The notes below the pieces were generated by a model, which did no database searches, was not told the origin of the DNA, and worked only from the letters and a program-made list of their open reading frames with translations. Both the position numbers and the translations under genes were made by a program. Source: an uncultured Clostridia bacterium (GTDB lineage Bacteria > Bacillota > Clostridia > Oscillospirales > Acutalibacteraceae). Taken from it: a DNA stretch of 32,321 nt. Shown here piece after piece: positions 6,751-15,306 of this stretch. The stretch is from NCBI GenBank assembly GCA_937876375.1, contig CALEHY010000017.1:1-32321 (forward strand), in the 5' to 3' direction. Position 1 is the stretch's first letter; each line of letters starts with the position of its first letter.

Positions 6751-8313
6751 ATGAATGCAAAGAAGAAGAACACCATACGCAAAATTGAACAAAAGAACAA
6801 GGAAGCCTTCTACCTAATTGTTAGAGGGCTTGAGGTCGGTGTTGCTTCTGGTCTAATTACTGTGCTGTACAGATTTTTGCTTAGCTTTGCAGAGGACAAG
6901 CTAATGTGGGCACTAGATTTCATCGCTGGTAGCAAGCCAAAAATCATAGTATGGCTGTTGATACTAGCTGTGCTAGGCTTTGGCGTGGCACTAATCAACA
7001 AATGGGAACCAATGGCATCAGGCTCTGGTATTCCACAGACCACTGGCGAGGTAAAGGGCAAGCTGAATCCAAGCTGGTGGAGAGTCATCATCGCAAAGCT
7101 AATCGGTGGCACAACAGCTGTGTTCTCTGGACTGTCGCTAGGCAGAGAGGGTCCGAGCGTTCAGCTTGGTGGTATGGCTGCAAAGGGTGTCGCAAAGCTG
7201 ACCAATGCCGACAAGACAACCGAACTACGAATGATATCATGTGGTGCTGGTGCTGGTATGGCGTCAGCGTTCAACGCTCCACTAGCTGGCACAATGTTTG
7301 TGCTAGAGGAGATACACCACACATTCGACAAGAGCATTCTCTGTATGGGTATCGTCGCTACTGTAACAGCCGATTTTGTATCAAAAATCTTTTATGGTCA
7401 GTCGACCACCTTCCCATACGACACACAGAATATCCCTCTACGCCAATACTGGCTACTAATCCTGCTCGGTGCGATACTAGGTCTGTGTGGCTGTGCATAT
7501 AATGTAATTATGCTAAAGGCACAGGATATATACAAAAAAATCAAAGCTGTGCCAAATTATATAAAATTACCGATAGTATTCGTTATCAGCGGATTAATCG
7601 GTCTAGTATTACCAGAAGTATTATGTGGTGGTCACAGCATGGTAGAGCTGCTGATGACTAACCGACCAACGATAGCGTTCATGTGCCTGCTACTAGGGGC
7701 AAAGTTCCTGTTCGGTACTGTCAGCTTCGCTAGTGGAGCACCTGGTGGCACACTTTACCCACTGTGTATTCTTGGCACATATATCGGTGCTATATTCGGC
7801 TCTGGTGCTATCAATATTCTCGGTCTTAATGACGGGCTGTGGCAAGAGTTCGTAGTAGTCGGTATGGCTGGACTGTTTGCATCCATCGTCAGAGCACCTA
7901 TCACTGGTATCATACTAGTGTTCGAGCTGACCGGTAATATGAACAATTTGCTACCACTGGCTGTTGTAGCGCTAACGAGCTACACTGTAGCAAATCTGCT
8001 AGGTGTTGAGCCATTCTACGAGGCTCTGCTAGGCAGAATCGACACAACAAATAACAAGACAGAATTCAATCGCAAGAGCGAAAAGGTAATAAAATCATTC
8101 GTCATCCCTCTAGGCAGTGAGCTCGACGGTAAAATGATTAAAGAGGTTGAATGGGGCAGACATGCGCTCATCATCACAGTAGAGCGTGGTGAGGAGAGCA
8201 TCACACCAAGTGGCGATGTGACACTACACACTGGTGACGAGGTCGTGTTCCTAGTCAGCCAAAGAAGATATGCAAAGGATGAGGAAAGACTAGAGCTCCT
8301 TTTCTCAACATAA
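6751..8313 (+). CDS. CLC-family H+/Cl- exchanger with C-terminal TrkA-C-like domain
   Basis: 520 residues. The membrane part (about 20-430) carries the selectivity-filter motifs GSGIPQ (91-96), GREGPSVQLG (131-140) and VLEEIHH (184-189). E133 corresponds to the gating glutamate and E186 to the internal proton glutamate (E203 of E. coli ClcA), while Y423 in EPFYEALL matches the central tyrosine. These residues point to a proton-coupled exchanger rather than a passive channel. Residues about 445-520 (SFVIPLGSELDGKMIKEVEW and TLHTGDEVVFLV) resemble an RCK/TrkA-C regulatory domain. The promoter predicts leaderless translation. The GH5 gene follows after 3 nt, so the exchanger appears to head an operon with two glycosidases, which is an odd pairing. 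Confidence 0.93.
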   Translation: MNAKKKNTIRKIEQKNKEAFYLIVRGLEVGVASGLITVLYRFLLSFAEDKLMWALDFIAGSKPKIIVWLLILAVLGFGVALINKWEPMASGSGIPQTTGEVKGKLNPSWWRVIIAKLIGGTTAVFSGLSLGREGPSVQLGGMAAKGVAKLTNADKTTELRMISCGAGAGMASAFNAPLAGTMFVLEEIHHTFDKSILCMGIVATVTADFVSKIFYGQSTTFPYDTQNIPLRQYWLLILLGAILGLCGCAYNVIMLKAQDIYKKIKAVPNYIKLPIVFVISGLIGLVLPEVLCGGHSMVELLMTNRPTIAFMCLLLGAKFLFGTVSFASGAPGGTLYPLCILGTYIGAIFGSGAINILGLNDGLWQEFVVVGMAGLFASIVRAPITGIILVFELTGNMNNLLPLAVVALTSYTVANLLGVEPFYEALLGRIDTTNNKTEFNRKSEKVIKSFVIPLGSELDGKMIKEVEWGRHALIITVERGEESITPSGDVTLHTGDEVVFLVSQRRYAKDEERLELLFST

Positions 8314-8316
8314 TGT

Positions 8317-9714
8317 ATGAAATACAGTATTGACAGCACTACTATCCGTGATGAATATGGCAGAGAATGTATATTCAAGGGCATAAATTTTTGCATTAAA
8401 AATCCTGACCTAAAGGTCAAGACCATATCAAAATGGTGCGACCTGTTCCTAAAGGTGATGGAGAAAAATGGTGCAAATATCGTGCGACTTGGTATCACCT
8501 GGGCTGGAATAGAGCCAAGTGAGAACGAGTACGATGATGAAAAAATCGAGTGCCTGCGCCAGTTCGTTGACAGCTGTGCAGAGAAGAATATCGCTGTACT
8601 GCTGGATATGCACCAAGACCTGTTCACCAGCCAAGGCAAATGGGGTGACGGTGCGCCAAAGTGGGCTATCGACAAGAGCATAAAGGAAATAAAGCCGATG
8701 CTAATATGGGCAGAGGGCTATTTCTACATGGACTCGGTACAAAAGGAGTTCAACGATTTTTGGACCAATAAGAACGGTATCCAAGACAAGTTTGTTGACG
8801 CTTGGGTGCATTTTGCACAGGCGTTCAAGGATTGCGACAATGTTATTGGCTACGATTTTCTAAATGAGCCATATCCACACAAGAACGGACGAGATATATT
8901 TATGTCCGTGCTGACCGGTGTGGTGGAGCATACCTTTGGGGCAAAAGTCGACTACAAACCTTATTTTGACCGATACAGCAATCGCAAGGCGTTCGTACGA
9001 ACAATTTGGGACATATTCAAGGTAGTCAAGACACCAAAAAGGCTAAAAATGATGCTAAAGGACTTTGACTCCTACGACACATTCGGTGCTGTGCAGAGCA
9101 AATCAGTAGAATACCTAGACGATTTTAACTCGGCATACTATCAGCCATTCTTCGACAGAATGCGACAGACACTGAACGACAGACTACCATTCTTCGAGCA
9201 CAACTATTTCAGCAATATGGGTGTGCCATTCGAGATAAACGGTGATGGTGCGATATATTCGCCACACGCATATGACGTGTTCATCGACACAGAGCTGTAC
9301 AACAGGTCATCGACCGACCGTATCAGATACATTCTTGACAATATCAAACAAAATCAAGACAAAATGGCGACACCAGTCATATTCGGTGAATGGGGTGGTG
9401 GCTGCAAGCGTGGTACTGGATGGATTGACCATATCGACTATGTCTACAACCAGATGGAAGCACACAAATGGAGCAGTATCTACTGGGGATATCAGTTCAA
9501 GAACAAAAAATTCACCAGTGTGATGAACAGACCATACCCAATGGCTGTGTGTGGTGACATAATCGAGTACCACAGCGACAGCAAGACTAGACAATTTACG
9601 CTAAAATGGGTGCAGAACAAGGAATACTCTGCTCCAACAATGATATACACACCAGCTGGCATCAAAAATATCGACGGTGTCATCGGTGAAAACGAGATAA
9701 CAATATCCTACTAA
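8317..9714 (+). CDS. GH5 glycoside hydrolase, endoglycoceramidase-like
   Basis: 465 residues, no signal peptide. It is a clan GH-A barrel: GINFCIKNPD at the start, NIVRLGITWAGIEP (strand 2), VLLDMHQDLFT and GDGAPKWA (strand 3), GYDFLNEPYP with the acid/base E184, and VIFGEWGGG with the nucleophile E358. The LDMHQD...GAPKWA pattern is typical of GH5 members related to endoglycosylceramidases and bacterial beta-glycosidases; the true substrate is not readable. The C-terminal 90 residues form a small beta domain. It begins 3 nt after the clc stop without a clear ribosome site, so translation is probably coupled. The GH3 gene follows after 13 nt with a good ribosome site. Confidence 0.85.
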   Translation: MKYSIDSTTIRDEYGRECIFKGINFCIKNPDLKVKTISKWCDLFLKVMEKNGANIVRLGITWAGIEPSENEYDDEKIECLRQFVDSCAEKNIAVLLDMHQDLFTSQGKWGDGAPKWAIDKSIKEIKPMLIWAEGYFYMDSVQKEFNDFWTNKNGIQDKFVDAWVHFAQAFKDCDNVIGYDFLNEPYPHKNGRDIFMSVLTGVVEHTFGAKVDYKPYFDRYSNRKAFVRTIWDIFKVVKTPKRLKMMLKDFDSYDTFGAVQSKSVEYLDDFNSAYYQPFFDRMRQTLNDRLPFFEHNYFSNMGVPFEINGDGAIYSPHAYDVFIDTELYNRSSTDRIRYILDNIKQNQDKMATPVIFGEWGGGCKRGTGWIDHIDYVYNQMEAHKWSSIYWGYQFKNKKFTSVMNRPYPMAVCGDIIEYHSDSKTRQFTLKWVQNKEYSAPTMIYTPAGIKNIDGVIGENEITISY

Positions 9715-9727
9715 AAGGAGAAACAAT

Positions 9728-12139
9728 ATGACATTTATGGAAAAAATCAATGATACCATCGGCAGAGTGCTAACAAAGGTCAACTCGGTATCACAGGACG
9801 AAAATGGCGGTGCAGAGGTTGAAAAAATCATCACTGACGGTATGCCAGAGCTACTGCGTCGTGCTGCAGCAGAGGGTGCTGTTCTAGTGAAGAACGACGA
9901 TATCCTGCCACTTGCAAAGGGCACAACTGTGTCCATGTTCGGCAGAACATATCGTGACTATTTCTTCGTTGGATACGGTAGTGGTGGCGACGTTATCCGT
10001 GCATACAATGTTGATTTGAACGAGGGTATTCGCAACTGTGACTGCCTAAATATCAACGAGGCACTGGACGAAACATATGCCAAGTGGATAGAAAAGAATC
10101 CTGTATCACACGGATACTGGGCACACTGGCCACTACGCTATGCCGAGATGCCACTAACTGATGATATCGTTGCCAACGCACGAAAGAATAGCGACGTCGC
10201 TGTTGTCACAATCGGTAGATCATCTGGTGAGGACAGAGATTGTGATTTAGCAAATGGTAGCTACTATCTTCACGATGAGGAGATTGCTATGCTAGACGCT
10301 GTTACCGACCATTTTGACAAGGTAATCGTGCTACTAAATGTTGGCAATATCATCGATATGAGCTGGACAAAGCACTATGGTCGCAAGATTGGTGCTGTCC
10401 TATATGTATGGCAAGGTGGTATGGAGAGTGGCAACGCTGTTGCAGACCTACTATGTGGCAAGGTTAACCCTTGTGGCAAGCTGGTTGACACCATCGTTAC
10501 TGACTACTTCGACAACCCAGTATCTGCTAACTATGGCGCAAAGAATGACAATGTGTACAAAGAGGACATTTACCTAGGCTACAGATATTTTGAGACCTTC
10601 GCCAAGAGCAAGGTGTTCCTACCATTCGGCTTTGGTATGAGCTACACCACATTTGATATGGAGAAGGTTGATAGTGCTATCACCGACGATGGATTTGAAA
10701 TCAAAATCAAGGTTAAGAACACTGGCGATATCGCTGGTAAGGAGGTAGCACAGCTATATCTCGAAAAGCCTTGTGGCAGACTTGGTAACCCAGCAAGAAT
10801 CCTATGTGCATTCGCAAAAACAAAGACTCTTGAGCCAAACGAGGAGCAGGAGCTAACACTAAAGGTTGATATGTATCAGCTTGCATCATTCGACGATTGT
10901 GGCTCTACCAACAATGCTGGTGGATATGTTATCGAGCAGGGTGACTACAATTTCTATCTCGGCAACGACGTTAGAGCTGAAGATATGGTGCTAACATATT
11001 ATCAAGAGGAGACAACTCTTGTTGCACAGCACAAGCAGGCATGTGCTCCAAAATACGATTTTGAGCATATGTTCAACGAGGCAGGTACTCTAAAAACAAA
11101 GCACTGTGCAAAGGAAAAGTACGACCTTGCAAGCCGTATCATGAACAATCTACCTGATGATATTGAGCAAACTGGCGACAAGGGCTACAAGCTGTCTGAC
11201 GTCAAGGACGGCAAGGTTACTATGGACGAGTTCGTAGCACAGCTCAGCCTAGACGAGCTAGAGGCAATCACTCGTGGTGACTACGAAATGAACAGCAAAT
11301 ACGGCGCAAAGGGCAACGCTGGTGCATACGGTGGTATCCTAGACAGCCTACAGGCAAAGGGTATTCCAGCTGTCATCACTACTGATGGCCCTAGTGGTAT
11401 CCGTCTACAAGCAAGCTGTTCCCTACTACCTATCGGCACATTGCTAGGCTGTTCATTTGATGAGGAGCTATGCTACGAGATATATTCCGTTGTGGCAAAG
11501 GAGATGAAGGACAGAGGCTCTGACGTTCTGCTTGCTCCTGGTATGAATATACATAGAAACCCACTATGTGGCAGAAACTTTGAATATTTCTCTGAGGACC
11601 CATATCTAACCGGCAAAATTGCAGCAGCAACAGTAAGAGGTATTCAGTCACAGGGCGCATCTGCTTGTCCAAAGCATTTTGCCTGCAACAACCAAGAGTA
11701 CAAGCGTACTGTTACGAACACTGTCATCAGCGAAAGAGCGTTGAGAGAGATATACCTAAAGGGCTTTGAAATCTGCATCAAGGAAGCAAAGCCAAAGAAC
11801 ATTATGACCTCATACAACAAGATTAACGGCGTATGGAATCACTACAACTACGACCTATGCACAACTATTCTTCGTGGTGAATGGGGATACGAGGGCAATG
11901 TTATGACTGACTGGTGGATGCAGAGCAGCAAGAGTCAGGAATTTCCATCACTAAAGGACCAGGCATATCGTGTTAGAGCACAGGTTGACCTACTTATGCC
12001 AGGTGGTGACAGAGTAACCAATCGCAAACCAGATGGCACTCTACTAGCAACATATGGCAAGCAGTGGGGTATCACCCTTGGCGAAATGCAACGCTGTGCG
12101 AAGAATATCCTTAACTCTGTTATCGAAATCAAGCTTTAA
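9728..12139 (+). CDS. GH3 beta-glucosidase with swapped domain order
   Basis: 803 residues, no signal peptide, so cytoplasmic. Domain order is inverted relative to standard GH3. The alpha/beta sandwich comes first (about 35-310; GAVLVKNDDILPL, GRSSGEDRD, LNVGNIIDMSW, YVWQGGMESG), then a fibronectin-III-like domain (about 315-430; KIKVKNTGDIAGKEVAQLYL), and the TIM barrel comes last (about 500-800; TDGPSGIR, APGMNIHRNPLCGRNFEYFSEDP, ACPKHFACNNQE, VMTDWW). The nucleophile is D728. This arrangement is known from Ruminococcus albus and Butyrivibrio fibrisolvens beta-glucosidases. AAAGGAG precedes the start. It should release glucose or related units from short imported oligosaccharides, working with the GH5 enzyme. 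Confidence 0.93.
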   Translation: MTFMEKINDTIGRVLTKVNSVSQDENGGAEVEKIITDGMPELLRRAAAEGAVLVKNDDILPLAKGTTVSMFGRTYRDYFFVGYGSGGDVIRAYNVDLNEGIRNCDCLNINEALDETYAKWIEKNPVSHGYWAHWPLRYAEMPLTDDIVANARKNSDVAVVTIGRSSGEDRDCDLANGSYYLHDEEIAMLDAVTDHFDKVIVLLNVGNIIDMSWTKHYGRKIGAVLYVWQGGMESGNAVADLLCGKVNPCGKLVDTIVTDYFDNPVSANYGAKNDNVYKEDIYLGYRYFETFAKSKVFLPFGFGMSYTTFDMEKVDSAITDDGFEIKIKVKNTGDIAGKEVAQLYLEKPCGRLGNPARILCAFAKTKTLEPNEEQELTLKVDMYQLASFDDCGSTNNAGGYVIEQGDYNFYLGNDVRAEDMVLTYYQEETTLVAQHKQACAPKYDFEHMFNEAGTLKTKHCAKEKYDLASRIMNNLPDDIEQTGDKGYKLSDVKDGKVTMDEFVAQLSLDELEAITRGDYEMNSKYGAKGNAGAYGGILDSLQAKGIPAVITTDGPSGIRLQASCSLLPIGTLLGCSFDEELCYEIYSVVAKEMKDRGSDVLLAPGMNIHRNPLCGRNFEYFSEDPYLTGKIAAATVRGIQSQGASACPKHFACNNQEYKRTVTNTVISERALREIYLKGFEICIKEAKPKNIMTSYNKINGVWNHYNYDLCTTILRGEWGYEGNVMTDWWMQSSKSQEFPSLKDQAYRVRAQVDLLMPGGDRVTNRKPDGTLLATYGKQWGITLGEMQRCAKNILNSVIEIKL

Positions 12140-12225
12140 TCAAAAAAATTTACAATTTACCCACTACCAAAGTAGATATCAAGATGATATAATAAAGGTA
12201 TAAAATAAAAAAGGAGAGATTTTTT

Positions 12226-13329
12226 ATGAAAAAGACATTAAGCATCGTGTTAAGTATCGTTTTGATGATGAGCTGTTTTGCTATCAACAGTATGACAGCA
12301 CTCGCTAGCACCAAGGTTGAGGACGCTATCGAGATAGACGCTATTGACACAGTATTTGACCTACAGACAACATATGACAAAAATCAGGAGTCAGCTGTTT
12401 GCTGGGCATCATTCACACCAGAAACAAGTGGACTATATATATTCAATGTTCCAGTTCCAGCAAACGAGGACTACATTATTTTCACAACTATGTTCAAGTC
12501 ATACGAGGGTGCAAAGGCATATGATTGGGGCGATATGAAGGACGCTGAGGGCTATATCTTCAACGAGGAGCAAGGTATGGATGGCGATGTGTTCAAGCTA
12601 CTCGGCAAGCACACATACTACATTCAGTACGAAGTTTGGGATTTTGAAAATCCAACACTTGAGCGTGTTATCTCAACCTCTATCATCAAGCATGAGCACA
12701 CATACAAGACTTTCAAGGACAAGGCTACATACTACTGGGATGGCGAATATGGTGAGAAATGTTCTGTTTGCGACGCTAAAAAGAACACAACTACTATCCC
12801 ATGCATCGACACAGTTAAGCTATCAACTACCTCATACACATATAACGGCAAGTCAAAGAAGCCTACTGTAACCGTTAAGGACAGAAAAGGCAAGAAGCTT
12901 GTTAACGGTACTGACTACACTGTATCATACTCATCTGGCAGAACAAAGGTTGGCAAGTACACAGTAACAGTAAAGTTCAAGGGCAACTACGAGGATAGCA
13001 TGAAGAAAACATTCACTATCAAGCCAAAGTCAACCTCTATCTCATCACTAACAGCTGGCAAGAAGTCATTCACTGTTAAATGGAAGAAGCAGTCAACTCA
13101 GACTACTGGCTACCAGATTCAGTACAGCACTTCTGAAAAGTTCACAAATGCAAAGACATACACACTTGCTAACAACTCAAAGACCTCAAAGAAAATCGGT
13201 GACCTTCGTGGTGGCAAGAAATACTATGTTCGTGTTCGCACATACAAGAAGATGACCATCAACGGCAAGGCTACAAAGATTTACTCAAGCTGGTCAAAGA
13301 CAAAAGCTGTTACAACAAAGAGATTTTAA
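12226..13329 (+). CDS. Secreted protein with Ig-like and fibronectin type III domains
   Basis: 367 residues. A signal peptide (KK, then a hydrophobic run) should be cut after Ala27 (TALA-ST). Residues about 35-150 form an uncharacterised beta domain. Next comes a short Cys-pair module (HEHTYKTF...CSVCDAKKNTT, about 155-195) seen in many Ruminococcus cell-surface proteins, then a lysine-rich Ig-like domain (TYNGKSKKPTVTVKD...NGTDYTVSY, about 200-265), and a fibronectin-III domain at the C-terminus (about 270-367). There is no sortase motif or dockerin, so it is probably released or held by charge. AAAAGGAGAG gives the start; a TATAAT lies at 12188-12193. It has its own terminator. Confidence 0.8.
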   Translation: MKKTLSIVLSIVLMMSCFAINSMTALASTKVEDAIEIDAIDTVFDLQTTYDKNQESAVCWASFTPETSGLYIFNVPVPANEDYIIFTTMFKSYEGAKAYDWGDMKDAEGYIFNEEQGMDGDVFKLLGKHTYYIQYEVWDFENPTLERVISTSIIKHEHTYKTFKDKATYYWDGEYGEKCSVCDAKKNTTTIPCIDTVKLSTTSYTYNGKSKKPTVTVKDRKGKKLVNGTDYTVSYSSGRTKVGKYTVTVKFKGNYEDSMKKTFTIKPKSTSISSLTAGKKSFTVKWKKQSTQTTGYQIQYSTSEKFTNAKTYTLANNSKTSKKIGDLRGGKKYYVRVRTYKKMTINGKATKIYSSWSKTKAVTTKRF

Positions 13330-13345
13330 TTAATCAAAGCATAAC

Positions 13346-13375
13346 AAAAGGGAGTCCATTGGACTCCCTTTTTTA
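13346..13375 (+). terminator. Terminator of the secreted Ig/Fn3 gene
   Basis: The 12-bp perfect stem AAAAGGGAGTCC / GGACTCCCTTTT (13346-13357 and 13361-13372), with a 3-nt loop, is followed by TT. Confidence 0.92.
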
Positions 13376-13406
13376 ATTGGAAATTCTCAATTTTCAATTC
13401 TACATT

Positions 13407-13441
13407 AAAAACACCCAAAGGCTGATGCCTTTAGGTGTTTT
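13407..13441 (-). terminator. Terminator of the minus-strand anchored repeat protein
   Basis: The arms AAAACACCCAAAGGC and GCCTTTAGGTGTTTT (13407-13421 and 13427-13441) pair with one mismatch around a 5-nt loop. On the minus strand the hairpin ends in a T-run. The stop codon of the upstream gene (13440-13442) lies inside the first arm, so there is essentially no 3' UTR. Confidence 0.85.
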
Positions 13442-15230
13442 ATTTTGGTTCGTAGTTCTTATTGAGCTTACGGATATTCTCTGTTGTCTTGTCGACCATG
13501 CCACTAACTTTTGACGAATGGCTCTTGTCGGTCTGGACAAATATGATGCTGTACTTTTTGCTATCATATTCCTCACTACCATCAAAGAATGGAGCTTGGT
13601 AGCCCTTTTTATCCCTAAATGTAGCCTCGGACACATATTCGCCATTAATGCGATACTCGTGATAGCCATAGTCGTTAGAATACCACGCTCTAAATCCATC
13701 GACGAATTTTTCGCCATCAAATTTTACAAACTTTGAGCTAGCATAAAGTGTTCTAGCATAATTCTCAAACTGGAATGAGTTGAAACAAAGCTGTTTTTTG
13801 TCAGAGCCCTTGTAGAGCATAATGCACTGATGAACTGGGTCGTCCATAACCTCGGACAAGCCCTCACGCTGGAACACACGCCAAGCGTTTACACCGTTCC
13901 AAGCGTATACCTCACAAAAATACTTTTCCTCTGTGACAGAAATGTAGCTACCGTCATAGGTCTCTTGACGGACATTGACAGGCTTGCGATATACCAAAAG
14001 TAGCTCATCGGTCTTGTCGTTATCGAAATCGACCAAATCAACATACGCTAGACCAGTGATATATGCCGATGCATTCTTGCTGACATACTCGGTCTTGCCA
14101 TAAGTGTCGATATATTTCTCAACAATGTTGTAATACTCGTTAAGCATCTGCTGTTTGTCAGTAAGGATGCCCTCACCCTTGCCACGGCCAGTGAATTCGT
14201 ACACAACATCCTGCACAGAGTCAGCCAAATCGACAGCACCTCTGTTGCGAAGAACGGACATTCTGATACGCTCAAAGCTCTCGGTATCGATATCGCCCTT
14301 GATAGTGTAAAGCTCGCTGTTAGAGTCGTATGTACAAACAGTCTTTTTGCTGAATTTCTTGCCACGGAATGCTAGGATAGTTGCCTTTTCGATATCGTCA
14401 GAGCTATGCTCACAGATATAGGTCTTGCCATTGTTGGTGTAGATAGTGAACCAAACGTCATCCTTTACATCCTCGGTCTGAACGAATGGACCCTTGTACA
14501 TTTGGACAAAGTCGTCACCATCAAAGCCCCATACCTCTGCATAATACTCGCCAGCACGATTGTAGCAAACGAGCAGTTCACTGATTTTGTCATCGTTAAA
14601 ATCAATCTCTCTAACATAGCAAAGACCAGTCATACGATATCCCTCGACACCATATTCCTCAAGGCTCTCGTAATTGCAGGCACCAAAGTCCTCCTCATAG
14701 CTAGTGCAAACCTTTGCAGCAGCCTCGTTGAACTCTACCTCTCTCTTGTTCTCCTTGTTCACCAAATTCATGGTGGAGAACACCGTCACTAGCATAGCAA
14801 AAATGAACACAGCAATGATGAGCACAGTGATGATAACTCGATGCTTTGTAGCAAGTCTGCTAGATTTTGCTTGCTTGGCAGCAGATTTGACAAATCGTTC
14901 TGCCTTCTTTGAGCCAATCTTCGCCAGCACAAGTGCGTTGCTAACTATCTCCTTTGCATTCTCTGTTGTAGAGGTAGTTTTTTCCTTTTTGCGAGATGAC
15001 TTAACTGGCTTTTGCTTATTTTGTTTTTTCTTTGGGGCAGACTTTTTCTTTTTTGTATCTGTCTGTGGTCTGCTCTTTCGCTCGACAGTGAAGAGATCCA
15101 TATTTACTGATGAGCCAGTGTTGTTCTCCTCTGTGTCGATAAGGCTATCGACCTTGCTCTGTAGCTTCTTGCGTGAACGGTCCATTGAGGACTCATATTC
15201 ATCATCAAAATAGTTATATTTTTTTGCCAA
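13440..15230 (-). CDS. Membrane-anchored extracellular protein with two VCBS/FG-GAP-like repeats
   Basis: 596 residues, starting at a TTG codon behind a perfect AAGGAGGTGA. The first 125 residues are cytoplasmic, highly charged and lysine-rich (KKKKSAPKKKQNKQKP). One membrane helix follows at about 130-155. The remainder should be outside the cell. Two copies of a repeat carry acidic DxNxDxxxELL cores, REIDFNDDKISELLVCY and VDLVDFDNDKTDELLLVY, each followed by a YxEVxxWxG strand. Such Asp-rich loops often bind calcium in VCBS/FG-GAP-like domains. A minus-strand promoter fits at 15270-15298 (TTGCTA, 17 nt, TATTAT). It is transcribed convergently to the secreted protein. Function unknown. Confidence 0.75.
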   Translation of the reverse strand: MAKKYNYFDDEYESSMDRSRKKLQSKVDSLIDTEENNTGSSVNMDLFTVERKSRPQTDTKKKKSAPKKKQNKQKPVKSSRKKEKTTSTTENAKEIVSNALVLAKIGSKKAERFVKSAAKQAKSSRLATKHRVIITVLIIAVFIFAMLVTVFSTMNLVNKENKREVEFNEAAAKVCTSYEEDFGACNYESLEEYGVEGYRMTGLCYVREIDFNDDKISELLVCYNRAGEYYAEVWGFDGDDFVQMYKGPFVQTEDVKDDVWFTIYTNNGKTYICEHSSDDIEKATILAFRGKKFSKKTVCTYDSNSELYTIKGDIDTESFERIRMSVLRNRGAVDLADSVQDVVYEFTGRGKGEGILTDKQQMLNEYYNIVEKYIDTYGKTEYVSKNASAYITGLAYVDLVDFDNDKTDELLLVYRKPVNVRQETYDGSYISVTEEKYFCEVYAWNGVNAWRVFQREGLSEVMDDPVHQCIMLYKGSDKKQLCFNSFQFENYARTLYASSKFVKFDGEKFVDGFRAWYSNDYGYHEYRINGEYVSEATFRDKKGYQAPFFDGSEEYDSKKYSIIFVQTDKSHSSKVSGMVDKTTENIRKLNKNYEPK

Positions 15231-15269
15231 TCCGTCACCTCCTTACAAAAAGATTACATTCCACTCTTT

Positions 15270-15298
15270 ATAATAGCATAAACAGACGGATTTAGCAA
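15270..15298 (-). promoter_or_regulatory. Promoter of the membrane-anchored repeat protein
   Basis: On the minus strand TTGCTA (15293-15298), 17 nt, TATTAT (15270-15275). The predicted start near 15263 leaves a leader of about 30 nt containing the strong AAGGAGGTGA ribosome site. Confidence 0.6.
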
Positions 15299-15306
15299 AT
15301 ATTTTA

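Noticed and set aside
6951..7502. 183-codon plus-strand open frame inside clc
   Set aside because: Overlaps the conserved CLC core in another frame; composition rich in Trp, Arg and Cys fits a shadow frame.
6751..8313. Fluoride-specific CLC-F exchanger
   Set aside because: GSGIPQ and GREGPSVQLG are the chloride-type motifs, and no fluoride riboswitch was seen upstream.
8016..8681. 221-codon minus-strand open frame
   Set aside because: Lies antisense across the ends of the clc and GH5 genes, has Ser/Ile/Phe-rich composition typical of shadow frames, and has no ribosome site.
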